Below are positions 1-8,828 of a stretch of DNA of 64,000 bases, in pieces; positions within the stretch are counted from its first letter, which is position 1; every line of letters starts with the position of its first letter. Position numbers and translations under genes: made by a program. The notes under the pieces were generated by a model. The model was not told the origin of the DNA. It saw only the letters and a program-made list of their open reading frames with translations, and did not search any database. The DNA comes from Niastella populi (GTDB lineage Bacteria; Bacteroidota; Bacteroidia; Chitinophagales; Chitinophagaceae). Location of the stretch: positions 41,125 to 105,124 of the forward strand of contig NZ_LWBP01000190.1 in assembly GCF_002078015.1 (NCBI RefSeq), read 5' to 3'.

Positions 1-57
1 CCGCAGGTTGAGTTGGATAAAGACAAACAACTTGTTCAGAATTCAGGCTGGTAGAAT

Positions 58-84
58 CAATCGGCAATAGACAATGGCAATATG
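58..84. repeat. short degenerate heptamer array, unit CAATNNN
   Basis: Four units beginning CAAT follow each other with spacings of 7, 7 and 6 bases. The array lies about 145 bases upstream of the first gene. It is a short member of the intergenic 7-base-period family seen across the window; its reverse complement (ATTGNNN) matches the unit upstream of terC. Nothing else is recognised in bases 1-228. Confidence 0.45.
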
Positions 85-228
85 CCAGGTGCGTGAAACA
101 GCAGGGAATAAAGCGGCTTGCCAGGTATCTACCGATCCTGGCGCCCTTTTCAACCTGTTAACTCATCAATGTTATCAACTATACGCCAATATTCGTTCAG
201 CCACTTTAAAAATTAAACGGATCCAGCA

Positions 229-2916
229 ATGAACATCTCTATAAAACACCTTGGCATAAGCCTGCTTTTATTCAGCGGTTTTGCCATCACCTCGCAGGCA
301 CAGGACCTCATTTCAACGGTAGGCGGTGCACTATACACCAATTACGAATGGTACTATTACCGGAATGGCGGAACTACCACCGAATATTCCGGGAAACTGG
401 TAGATAATAGCACGGCCAGCAAATGGTTCCTGTACAACCCCGATGATTTCTCAACACTTCCCATTCAGGTAACCTACAAACTGAACACGGCATCTGTTGT
501 AGCCCAATATACCATAACCTCAGCCAATGACGCTTCGGAAAGAGACCCGAAGACCTGGACCTTACAGGGCTCAAACGACAGTACATCCTGGACAGTGCTC
601 GATACCCGCACCAATGAAACCTTTGCCAGCCGCATACAAACAAAAATTTATGACGTGGCCACCACCGGAACTTATTTGTATTACCGGTGGAATATAACCG
701 CAGTAAACGGCACCAGCCATTTTCAATGTGCCGAATGGCGGCTGGTAGGGCCCGCAGCACCCAATGCTCCCACCAGCTTAAACGGTACTGCCACCAGCGG
801 CGCCGAGATCAATCTTAGCTGGACCGACAATTCAGCCAACGAAAACAGTTTTGTGATCGAACGTTCCATCGACGGCACCAACTACACACAAATAGGCAGC
901 GTTCCGGTGAACACCACATCCTATACCGATAACGCCGGTTTACAGATCAACACGTTGTATTACTACCGCGTAAAAGCAGTAAGCAACACCTTAGGCAGCA
1001 GTTCCTACGCATCAACCAATTTAAAAACCCTCAACCTGAGCGGGGCCATCGTTGATGTAACCGATGACGGCGGCAGTTTAACGGTATTGGTTGAGAACAG
1101 CGGCGGCGCTACCGCCGGTGAAGGATCAACAAAACTCATCGACAACAACTACGGCACCAAGTACCTTGCTTTTGGTAATGTACCTGCCGGTGGCTACTGG
1201 ATGTTGTATAAAGCGAAGTTTTCCTATGTGGTAACCAGTTATACCCTCACAACTGCCAATGACGCCGCGGGCCGCGATCCAAAGGCCTGGCAATTCCAGG
1301 GTTCGAACGACAGCCTCAACTGGACGGTGCTCGATACAAGGGCTAACATTTCAACCCCCATACGCGGCACCAAATACAAATACAGTTTTGGCAACACCTC
1401 AGCCTTTACCTACTACCGGTTGCTGGTAACTGAAAAGAACGGTTCAACCGACGGCGTAATGACGCAAATAGGCGAATGGGAAATATGGGGTATGAACGCA
1501 GCAGCGCCACTGGTACCAACTGCGCTTACCATCACCAATACAACATTCAATACGGTTGCCTTGAGTTGGACAAATAATTCGACCAACGAAACCAGTTTTC
1601 AGATCGAACGTTCAGAAGACAATCTCAGCTTTGCCGCCGTAGGTACCGCAGCCGCCAACGCAACCACCTTTACCGACGTGAACCTGTATGGCGGTACCCA
1701 GTACTTTTACCGCGTACGCGCCATCAGCAGTACGGCCGGTGCATCCATTCCATCGAACGTGGCCACCACCACTACCCTGTGGGACCCCAACCTGCCGTTC
1801 TCACCCCGTAATTTGAAAGCGACCGCTATTTCAACATCAGAGATCGAACTGGTTTGGGAAGACAGGTCGGCGAACGAAACAGGGTTTAAAATAGAACGCT
1901 CGACAGACGGCGTAGCCTTTACTCAGATTGCAACGGTAGGCGCCGATATAACAACATACGTGAACACCGGCCTCACTAAAGCCAGCATGTATTATTACCG
2001 CGTAATTGCACACAACACCATGGGCTCTTCTTATTACAGCAATATAAGCTCAGCTGTAACCCAGGGTGTAAATGCGGCGCCAACCTTTACGTTTGTCAGC
2101 GACACAACAGCCTGCACCGCGGCCTTTGCCTACAAAGTGCTGGTCACCGGCATATCTGCAGGCACCGCGGAAAGCTACCAGAAAGTGACCATGGGCGCAG
2201 TAAGCAGTAATGCCAAACTGTTCGCAACCTTATCCTTCTCTGCCGTTTCGAACGACAGCGCATGGCTTACCTTCCAGGCACAGGGCGAAGTAAAAGACAG
2301 CGCTGTTATCACCATTACCGCAATGGACGACGGCGGCACTTTCAACAACGGTACAGATAAATTCACCAGAACATTTAAAGTAGTTTATAACCCGCTTACC
2401 ATCGCTATTGCCTCTTTGGAAGGCGTTGCCATTGCCCCCTACCAAACCGCGCACTTAACTGCTTATGGCGACCGGGTAACCGATTACCGCTGGACGGATA
2501 CGGTTGGTATCGTAAGCGGTTCGCTGACCACCAATAAACTCGAAGTAAAGCCAACGTACCATACCAAGTATACTGTTACCGGCACCAATAAACAGGGCTG
2601 CTCCGTTTCAAGCAGCATTACTATTGGTTTCAACGGCAACGTACTGCCCAACCCGGTGAATGTGATCACGCCGAACGGCGATGGCAAGAACGACAAATGG
2701 GTTATCTGGAACATCAACCGCTATCCCGATAACACCGTAACCGTATTCGACCGCGCCGGCCGCACCGTGTTCTACAAAAAGAATTATTCCAACGACTGGG
2801 ATGGCACCCTGAACGGCCGGCCCCTCGAAGAAGGTTCTTACCTGTATGTAATAACCATTGGCCCGGGCATCGAACCTGTAAAAGGTGTGGTAGTCATCAT
2901 TCGCGATCACAAATAA
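229..2916 (+). CDS. large secreted fibronectin type III protein with type B T9SS sorting domain
   Basis: A cell-surface or secreted protein, probably an adhesin or glycan-binding protein, exported by Sec and then the type IX secretion system. Residues 1-24 form a signal peptide ending in SQAQ. Two discoidin-like (F5/8 type C-like) segments at about 25-175 and 270-422 share the phrases NDSTSWTVLDTR and NDSLNWTVLDTR. Three fibronectin III domains sit at about 177-268, 425-516 and 520-612, each with an SWT(D/N)NS- or ED-RSANE-like strand. An Ig/PKD-like part precedes a gliding-motility type C-terminal domain (from about 805) with VITPNGDGKND and DWDGTLNGRPLEEGSYLY. That domain marks type B T9SS cargo. 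The gene is followed after 33 bases by porP/sprF, the usual partner. The ligand is unknown. Confidence 0.9.
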   Translation: MNISIKHLGISLLLFSGFAITSQAQDLISTVGGALYTNYEWYYYRNGGTTTEYSGKLVDNSTASKWFLYNPDDFSTLPIQVTYKLNTASVVAQYTITSANDASERDPKTWTLQGSNDSTSWTVLDTRTNETFASRIQTKIYDVATTGTYLYYRWNITAVNGTSHFQCAEWRLVGPAAPNAPTSLNGTATSGAEINLSWTDNSANENSFVIERSIDGTNYTQIGSVPVNTTSYTDNAGLQINTLYYYRVKAVSNTLGSSSYASTNLKTLNLSGAIVDVTDDGGSLTVLVENSGGATAGEGSTKLIDNNYGTKYLAFGNVPAGGYWMLYKAKFSYVVTSYTLTTANDAAGRDPKAWQFQGSNDSLNWTVLDTRANISTPIRGTKYKYSFGNTSAFTYYRLLVTEKNGSTDGVMTQIGEWEIWGMNAAAPLVPTALTITNTTFNTVALSWTNNSTNETSFQIERSEDNLSFAAVGTAAANATTFTDVNLYGGTQYFYRVRAISSTAGASIPSNVATTTTLWDPNLPFSPRNLKATAISTSEIELVWEDRSANETGFKIERSTDGVAFTQIATVGADITTYVNTGLTKASMYYYRVIAHNTMGSSYYSNISSAVTQGVNAAPTFTFVSDTTACTAAFAYKVLVTGISAGTAESYQKVTMGAVSSNAKLFATLSFSAVSNDSAWLTFQAQGEVKDSAVITITAMDDGGTFNNGTDKFTRTFKVVYNPLTIAIASLEGVAIAPYQTAHLTAYGDRVTDYRWTDTVGIVSGSLTTNKLEVKPTYHTKYTVTGTNKQGCSVSSSITIGFNGNVLPNPVNVITPNGDGKNDKWVIWNINRYPDNTVTVFDRAGRTVFYKKNYSNDWDGTLNGRPLEEGSYLYVITIGPGIEPVKGVVVIIRDHK

Positions 2917-2949
2917 CCAATTACGTAACCATCATTAACGTATTGAAAC

Positions 2950-3861
2950 ATGAAACAATTCACTCACTATAAAAAGCTGATACCGGCAATTGCCTGTATC
3001 TGCCTCGCCACAACTGCCAAAAGCCAGCTAAACACTTTCGGCAGCGGTTATTACCAGAACCGTTACCTGCTGAACCCCGCCATGAGCGGGTTACAGCAAC
3101 AACTGATCATCAATGCCGCTTACAAAAAAGATCAGTTGTCGTTTACCGAAAGTCCAACCAACCAATACCTCACCGCCGACTATGGCCTTAGCGAAAAAAC
3201 CGGTGTAGGCGCATACGTGGTGACCAACCAGGCGGGCCCTCTAAAACAGATAAACGCTATGGGTACTTACTCGTACCACATCGCTTTTTCTGAAACAAAC
3301 AAACTGCACATGGGCATTTCACTGGGCATAAACAATAACCGCCTCGATATTTCTAAAACAAATGGCGAAGCAGATGATCCGGCGTTGTTGAATTATAACA
3401 GCAAAGGCACCAGGTTTGAAGCGGGGTTTGGCGCCGCATACGCTTATGGAAATTTACTGGTACAGGCTTCGCTGCCGCAACTGGGCAGCCAGTTCAAAAA
3501 AGAAGAAAAAAACCAGGCCAACCGCCCGCTGGCATTTGCATCGGTTTCTTACAAAATAAAGATCAGCGAAGAAGCAGAAGGCATTTACGCCGAGCCCATG
3601 CTTTGTGTAAGGGCCATTAAAGATGCCGACAACATCATCGATGCCGGTTCAAATTTTACCTTCCTCAACAACCGCCTGAACATAATGGCCGTGTACCATA
3701 CCAACAAAAGCATTACTGCCGGTGTGGGCCTGCAGGTAATTGACCAGGTTCTGGTGAACGCGCTTTACCATTCTGTTACCGGCGGTTTAAAAACATTCTC
3801 CGATGGCGGCCTTGAAGTTGGATTAAGAATTAACCTCTCAGGCATTTCTAAAAAGCAATAA
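2950..3861 (+). CDS. PorP/SprF family type IX secretion membrane protein
   Basis: An outer-membrane beta-barrel protein of the PorP/SprF family, which works with the T9SS to secrete or anchor a specific type B substrate. The 303-residue length is normal for the family. It has an N-terminal signal peptide (cleavage near AKSQ) followed by the family hallmark YYQNRYLLNPAMSGL, then alternating barrel strands. It lies 33 bases after the large fibronectin/CTD protein and is surely cotranscribed with it, the same layout as sprB/sprF pairs. Its substrate is therefore probably the upstream protein; that pairing is inference from position. Confidence 0.93.
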   Translation: MKQFTHYKKLIPAIACICLATTAKSQLNTFGSGYYQNRYLLNPAMSGLQQQLIINAAYKKDQLSFTESPTNQYLTADYGLSEKTGVGAYVVTNQAGPLKQINAMGTYSYHIAFSETNKLHMGISLGINNNRLDISKTNGEADDPALLNYNSKGTRFEAGFGAAYAYGNLLVQASLPQLGSQFKKEEKNQANRPLAFASVSYKIKISEEAEGIYAEPMLCVRAIKDADNIIDAGSNFTFLNNRLNIMAVYHTNKSITAGVGLQVIDQVLVNALYHSVTGGLKTFSDGGLEVGLRINLSGISKKQ

Positions 3862-3871
3862 AACGGCACAC

Positions 3872-4834
3872 ATGAACTATTCAAAATATTATCCATTATC
3901 ACTCATAGCGCTGATCTTCTTTTTCGGATCGGCCTCCAACAGCTGCAGTAAGTCAACCAAAACAGGCCCTGCAGAAATACCGGTTTCCAGCCTCGACACC
4001 ATTACGCCCACAGGCGGTGTACCGCCCCTCTTCTGGCAGGAGCGCTGGTTAGATCACCGGCAGTATTTAACCCGGGTTGCTTATAACGAGCACGTAGCGG
4101 TTTATTACGATAACAATATGGAGCGTACCATTACCTGGCCGTTGGATTTTATGACCGATGTATGGAAATATACCAAATCGGTATATGGCGATTTTGGCAA
4201 TGAAAACCGCCTTTATTGTGTGTTTCACCGCAGGAATTATAGCGGCGGCCGCACCGGTAACATCTTTGATGAAGCCGATGATTACCGTAGCCTGGCCGAT
4301 GTAGCTACAGACGGCAGTTTTGAAAAACCCGAAGGCTGGAACATCGACGCCATTGTACATGAAGTTGCCCACGTAGTGGAAGGCTCTGCCTATGGCGTGC
4401 ACGAATCACCGGCATATACCGTTTGGGGCGACAGCAAATGGGCCGAGATCTATCAATACGATGTGTATATGGGCATTGGCAAAACCGCAGAAGCTGAAAG
4501 AATGAAATCGCTTTATATGGAACAGGCCGACAATTTTCCCGTTGAAGGCACCAAATGGTTTAAGAACTGGTTCTGGCCCATTTACAACAATTATGGGAAA
4601 AGCAAAGTACTGGCCAATTACTTCAAATTGTTATCGATCCACTTTCCAAAGAAAAACATTCCCTCGGGTGTTGAATACACCCGCCGGATGAACCTCGGCG
4701 AGTTCATTCATTTTTATAGCGGCGCAGCTGGCGTTAACCTGAAAGCTCAGGCCACTACCGCTTTCGGCTGGTCATCAACCACCGATGCCCAATTCAACAA
4801 AGCCCGTCAGGATTTTCCCGGCATCACCTATTAA
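3872..4834 (+). CDS. putative lipoprotein with HExxH zinc-metallopeptidase motif
   Basis: A probable secreted zinc peptidase. The N-terminus has a hydrophobic stretch and a Cys (ASNSCSKS) that may be a lipobox, though the fit is loose. The motif HEVAHVVEG at about residue 163 is a gluzincin-type zinc site, and the downstream SPAYTVWGDSKWAEIYQYD could supply the third ligand. The overall organisation resembles the basic secretory protein peptidases, and the next gene is a clearer member of that family. It starts 10 bases after porP/sprF, so it probably belongs to the same transcript. The substrate is unknown. I am fairly sure of a secreted metallopeptidase-like protein, less sure of activity. 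Confidence 0.72.
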   Translation: MNYSKYYPLSLIALIFFFGSASNSCSKSTKTGPAEIPVSSLDTITPTGGVPPLFWQERWLDHRQYLTRVAYNEHVAVYYDNNMERTITWPLDFMTDVWKYTKSVYGDFGNENRLYCVFHRRNYSGGRTGNIFDEADDYRSLADVATDGSFEKPEGWNIDAIVHEVAHVVEGSAYGVHESPAYTVWGDSKWAEIYQYDVYMGIGKTAEAERMKSLYMEQADNFPVEGTKWFKNWFWPIYNNYGKSKVLANYFKLLSIHFPKKNIPSGVEYTRRMNLGEFIHFYSGAAGVNLKAQATTAFGWSSTTDAQFNKARQDFPGITY

Positions 4835-4961
4835 CAAAATGACCTGTAAGGCAGGCTTACGTTTCCCGAACTGGTGGAGGCTAAAAGGCTACCTTGCAGG
4901 TCTTTACCTTAAACCCTGCATTTTTCATGTAACAAAACCACAAATATTAAAAGAAAAATCA

Positions 4962-5699
4962 ATGAAGCGAGTATTTCTCACCGTTGTAGCTTGTAGCTGT
5001 TTTGGTATAGCCATTTCTCAAACCGGTACCAGCAAAAAAAATAGTAAACGTTACGACTGGAACGACCGTAACAACAACACCATTTACCGGAGCGACTCCC
5101 TCACCAAAAAAGGGTTTACACTCATTTTCCTCGTACAGGATTCCACCTTCAATTCCGAAACCCAGCAAAAACTAACCGAAGCATTTTTTACCGTATATCC
5201 GCAGGAAGTAAAACGCTTTAACCGGGATGCGCACAAAAAAGTGGTCTTTATTATTGACCCCTCCTACGACGGGGTGGCCGCCGCCAGCAACGGCATCATC
5301 CGCTGCAACCCCGAATGGATGAAGAAACATCCCGAAGATATCGATGTGATCACCCATGAAGCCATGCACATCGTTCAGGCTTATCATAAAGGCCATACAC
5401 CCGGCTGGCTTACAGAAGGTATTGCCGATTATGTTCGCTATAAATACGGCGTAAACAATGAAAAAGGCGGCTGGCAGTTAACGCCTTTCAAACCCGACCA
5501 TCACTATACCAATGCGTATAGAATTACTGCCCGTTTTTTGGTTTGGATAGAAGAGAATGTAAACAAGAAGATCGTTGACAAAATGAACGCCGCCGCTTAT
5601 AAAGGGGAGTATAAAGACACCCTTTGGATGGAATATACCGGCAAAACAGTTGACCAGTTATGGGAAATGTATGCGCAGGCGCAGGAAGCTAAACAATAG
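4962..5699 (+). CDS. basic secretory protein (BSP)-like secreted peptidase
   Basis: A 245-residue secreted protein resembling the basic secretory protein family of plants and bacteria, putative zinc peptidases. A signal peptide (MKRVFLTVVACSCFGIAISQ) precedes the mature part. The zinc motif HEAMHIVQAYHKG begins at about residue 132 and is followed by PGWLTEGIADYVRYKYG, the family's second conserved block with the likely third ligand. The frame is open further upstream, to 4785, but that part overlaps the previous gene and the signal peptide fixes the start at 4962. It is 127 bases after another HExxH protein and 78 bases before a GH92 mannosidase, suggesting a set for degrading extracellular material. 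Confidence 0.8.
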   Translation: MKRVFLTVVACSCFGIAISQTGTSKKNSKRYDWNDRNNNTIYRSDSLTKKGFTLIFLVQDSTFNSETQQKLTEAFFTVYPQEVKRFNRDAHKKVVFIIDPSYDGVAAASNGIIRCNPEWMKKHPEDIDVITHEAMHIVQAYHKGHTPGWLTEGIADYVRYKYGVNNEKGGWQLTPFKPDHHYTNAYRITARFLVWIEENVNKKIVDKMNAAAYKGEYKDTLWMEYTGKTVDQLWEMYAQAQEAKQ

Positions 5700-5728
5700 C
5701 TAAACCCAGCACTACAACAATTTAGCAT

Positions 5729-5736
5729 TAGATTTG
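5729..5736 (+). promoter_or_regulatory. candidate Bacteroidetes -7 box for the GH92 gene
   Basis: TAGATTTG matches the Bacteroidetes -7 consensus TAnnTTTG and lies 41 bases before the GH92 start. No convincing -33 TTTG is seen at the usual 19-21 base spacing, so this rests on one box. Confidence 0.35.
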
Positions 5737-5777
5737 TAGCCTCCCATCTTTCTCATTAAAAAAAGAAATATATAGAA

Positions 5778-8060
5778 ATGAACAAATGGTCATTGTTGTT
5801 ATGGGTGTTACCCTTATCCGTTTTCGCTCAACAAAAAAACGTAGTTCAATATGTAAACCCATTGATCGGTACCCAGCGCATGGGGCATACCTACCCCGGC
5901 GCCACGGTTCCGTTCGGCATGGTACAACTAAGTCCCGATACCGATACCCTGCCCTATGAAATGAATGGGAAATACAATCCTGATGTTTACAAATATTGCG
6001 CTGGTTACCAGTATGACGATAAAACCATTGTAGGTTTTAGCCATACTCATTTCAGCGGTACCGGCCATAGCGACCTGGGCGATTTCCTGGTTATGCCAAC
6101 CGTTGGCGCATTGCAACTGAACCCGGGCGTGGCCACCGATACAAAAACCGGTTTCCGTTCGGCCTTTTCACATGCCAGGGAAAAAGCAGAAGCGGGGTAT
6201 TACAAAGTGCAGCTCGACGATGACAACATCACCGCCGAGTTAACCGCTTCTACCCGTACCGGCTTTCATCAGTACACCTTCCCCAAGACCAGTGATGCAC
6301 ATATCATTTTCGATCTGATGCATGGCATTTACAATTACGATGATAAAAACGTATGGACCTTTGTTCGCGTTGAGAACGATACGCTGATCACCGGATACCG
6401 GCAAACCAACGGCTGGGCCCGTACGCGCACCGTTTATTTTGCCATGACCTTTTCAAAACCTTTTAAAGAATACGGTTGTAAGGACTTCAGCAAAAAACAG
6501 GTATACCGTGGTTTCTGGCGCAAGTTCGACCAGTCGAAGAACTTCCCCGACCTTGCCGGCAGGCAGTTGCGGATGTTCTTCAATTTCGACACCGACGCGG
6601 GTGAAAAAATAAAACTCAAACTGGCCTTATCATCGGTAAGTACCGAAGGCGCCCTGTTGAACCTGCGCACCGAAGTTCCGCATTGGGATTTCGAAAAAAC
6701 AAGATCGGAAGCGCAGGCCGCCTGGAACACGGAGCTTACAAAAATTGCGGTTGAAGCGCCGGAACCGGAAAAACAGAATTTCTATACGGCCATGTACCAT
6801 GCATTTCTGGGACCTACCGTATATATGGATGTTGACCGTAAATACAAGGGGCTCGATCAGAATATTCACACGGCAAATAATTTCACCAACTACACCACCT
6901 TTTCGTTGTGGGATACCTACAGGGCATTGCATCCTTTTTTCAATGTAATACAACCCGCGCGTAACAGCGACATGATCAACAGCATGCTGGCTCATTATGA
7001 TCAAAGTGTGCTGAAGATGCTGCCTATCTGGAGCCATTACAACAACGACAACTGGTGTATGAGTGGTTATCACAGTGTATCGGTCATTGCCGATGCGCTT
7101 GTCAAAAGCAGCACATCGGTTGATGCAGCGCATGCGCTGGAAGCCTGTGTAACCACAGCCAACCGCAGGAATTATGAAGGGATTGGCAGTTATATTGAAA
7201 AAGGATTTATTCCCGATGAAAAACTGGGCACTTCCGCTTCCACTACACTGGAGTATGCATATGACGACTGGTGTATTGCGCAGCTGGCGCAAAAGCAGGG
7301 CCGTTCAGATATTTATGATGCGTTCATAAAACGGTCGGCCAATTATAAAAACCAGTACGATGCGTCGGTTGGTTTTATGCGCGCCCGCAAAGAAGACGGC
7401 AGTTTTAAAAAGGAGTTTGATCCGTTGAGCACACATGGCCAGGGTTATATTGAAGGCAATAGCTGGAACTATAGCTTTTTTGTTCCGCACAACCCCGATG
7501 ATCTTATCAACCTGATGGGTGGTAAAAAGAAATTCGGCGCCCGCCTCGATACGTTGTTTACCATGTACCTGCCCGATAAATATTTTGCCGAAACCGAAGA
7601 TATTACCCGCGATGGCATTATCGGCAACTATGTACATGGCAATGAACCGGCGCATCACGTAGCGTATCTGTACAATTATGCCGGTCAGCCCTGGAAAACC
7701 CAACAGCGGGTAAGGATGATCCTCAAAAATCAGTACAAGCCTTCGCCTGACGGCCTTGGCGGAAATGACGACTGTGGTCAAATGAGCGCCTGGTATTTAT
7801 TTTCTACCCTCGGCTTTTACCCCGTAGCGCCCGGTTCTCCCCTTTATCAATTGGGAAGCCCCGCCATCAACAAAGCGGTGATCAAACTCGAGAATGGCAA
7901 CTCGTTCACCATAGAGGCCAATAACCAAAGCGACAAAAATGTGTACGTGCAGAAAGTGTTGCTGAATGGCAAACAACTGGAGCAGCCGGTTATCAGCCAT
8001 GAGGACGTCATGAAAGGCGGCTCGCTGGTTTTCTTTATGAGCAATAAGCCGAAGAAATAG
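5778..8060 (+). CDS. GH92 family alpha-1,2-mannosidase
   Basis: An exo-acting alpha-mannosidase of glycoside hydrolase family 92, removing mannose from N-glycans or mannans in the periplasm or at the cell surface. The 760-residue length is typical. A signal peptide (MNKWSLLLWVLPLSVFAQQ) is followed by the family signature YVNPLIGTQRMGHTYPGAT and VPFGMVQLSPDT. The C-terminal (alpha/alpha)6 domain carries GNEPAHHVAYLYNYAGQPWK and GGNDDCGQMSAWYLFS, which hold the calcium-binding and catalytic residues of the family. It stands alone; no SusC/SusD pair lies in the window. It converges on the DUF2721 gene with 8 bases between stops. Confidence 0.93.
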   Translation: MNKWSLLLWVLPLSVFAQQKNVVQYVNPLIGTQRMGHTYPGATVPFGMVQLSPDTDTLPYEMNGKYNPDVYKYCAGYQYDDKTIVGFSHTHFSGTGHSDLGDFLVMPTVGALQLNPGVATDTKTGFRSAFSHAREKAEAGYYKVQLDDDNITAELTASTRTGFHQYTFPKTSDAHIIFDLMHGIYNYDDKNVWTFVRVENDTLITGYRQTNGWARTRTVYFAMTFSKPFKEYGCKDFSKKQVYRGFWRKFDQSKNFPDLAGRQLRMFFNFDTDAGEKIKLKLALSSVSTEGALLNLRTEVPHWDFEKTRSEAQAAWNTELTKIAVEAPEPEKQNFYTAMYHAFLGPTVYMDVDRKYKGLDQNIHTANNFTNYTTFSLWDTYRALHPFFNVIQPARNSDMINSMLAHYDQSVLKMLPIWSHYNNDNWCMSGYHSVSVIADALVKSSTSVDAAHALEACVTTANRRNYEGIGSYIEKGFIPDEKLGTSASTTLEYAYDDWCIAQLAQKQGRSDIYDAFIKRSANYKNQYDASVGFMRARKEDGSFKKEFDPLSTHGQGYIEGNSWNYSFFVPHNPDDLINLMGGKKKFGARLDTLFTMYLPDKYFAETEDITRDGIIGNYVHGNEPAHHVAYLYNYAGQPWKTQQRVRMILKNQYKPSPDGLGGNDDCGQMSAWYLFSTLGFYPVAPGSPLYQLGSPAINKAVIKLENGNSFTIEANNQSDKNVYVQKVLLNGKQLEQPVISHEDVMKGGSLVFFMSNKPKK

Positions 8061-8068
8061 TTACGGTA

Positions 8069-8518
8069 CTATTTCTCTTTATTATCATCTGCAGGTCGCA
8101 ACAAATTGAACAAATTGGTTTTCGTTAACTCTTCCATATCACTCAGGGCCACTTCGAGGGCCCTGGTGCTAAGGAAGATCTCCAGCAGCGATAACACCAG
8201 CGAAACCACAAATGAAATAATGCTTAAAGCAAAGATGATATAAGCCGCCGCATTCCAGTTTTTAAAGATGCAGAACATACACACCACACAAAAGATAAAA
8301 CTTACCACCCCGAATAACTGCATCGATTTTATAAGCCTGATACGATCGCGCAGGTTCTGGATCTGATGTACTATGTTCTTTTGCCGGGTGTCGGATTGGT
8401 ATTTATCGTACAGCGACCTGATGAGCGTAGCTATGGCAAGGAACCGGTTGGTATAAGCCAGCATCAACAGGGAGATGGCCGGGAACAATAAAGCCGGCGT
8501 GGTTATAGACAGATCCAT
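8069..8518 (-). CDS. DUF2721 family membrane protein
   Basis: A 149-residue integral membrane protein of the DUF2721 family, function unknown. The N-terminus has TTPALLFPAISLLMLAYTNRF, typical of the family's first hydrophobic segment, then a basic amphipathic stretch (TLIRSLYDKYQSDT), and two hydrophobic segments around residues 66-118. It converges on the GH92 gene. A strong terminator-like hairpin lies 88 bases upstream and separates it from the sensor kinase, so it is probably transcribed alone. Confidence 0.75.
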   Translation of the reverse strand: MDLSITTPALLFPAISLLMLAYTNRFLAIATLIRSLYDKYQSDTRQKNIVHQIQNLRDRIRLIKSMQLFGVVSFIFCVVCMFCIFKNWNAAAYIIFALSIISFVVSLVLSLLEIFLSTRALEVALSDMEELTKTNLFNLLRPADDNKEK

Positions 8519-8597
8519 AAAATCGATATTTTGAATTTGGTTGATCAGGATTTACAAGCCAGGAACATTCAATTGTGTAGTGAATATAATAAGTATT

Positions 8598-8633
8598 CCA
8601 AAATAAAAGTCCTCCGAAGTGTCGGAGGACTTT
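8598..8633 (-). terminator. intrinsic terminator after sensor kinase gene
   Basis: A perfect 12-base stem (8606-8617 with 8622-8633, arms AAAGTCCTCCGA and its complement) with a 4-base loop. On the minus strand the hairpin is followed by TTTTATTTT. It is about 195 bases past the kinase stop and upstream of the DUF2721 gene. Confidence 0.8.
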
Positions 8634-8761
8634 ATCATTTATGTACATGGGTTAGTAAGTAATTATCTTAAACGTTAAAGTACAAAATTTATTATAATTA
8701 AGAAAATTCAATCTTTACTGGCCGAGACCGGCAATGTGCAATTATGCCTGAGACCTTAGCG

Positions 8762-8823
8762 CCTGTATTCTTGTATTCTGTATTCCACTATCACATTATC
8801 ACATTAGCTAATTATCACATTGT
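8762..8823. repeat. octamer array, unit CNNATTAT, next to kinase stop
   Basis: Units of the form CACATTAT, CACATTAG and CTAATTAT run at an exact 8-base period (8792-8823), preceded by three 7-8-base units with core TGTATTC. The array ends 5 bases from the stop codon of the minus-strand kinase gene. The same unit recurs at 36863-36909 next to the rel stop and, reversed, at 16505-16545. Confidence 0.7.
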
Positions 8824-8828
8824 TCCTG

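Larger units (their letters stand above)
8519..8828. other. 310-base gene-free stretch between sensor kinase and DUF2721 gene
   Basis: Holds a near-perfect terminator hairpin (8606-8633), an AT-rich stretch, and a short-period repeat array touching the kinase stop codon (8762-8823). No gene is supported. Confidence 0.7.
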
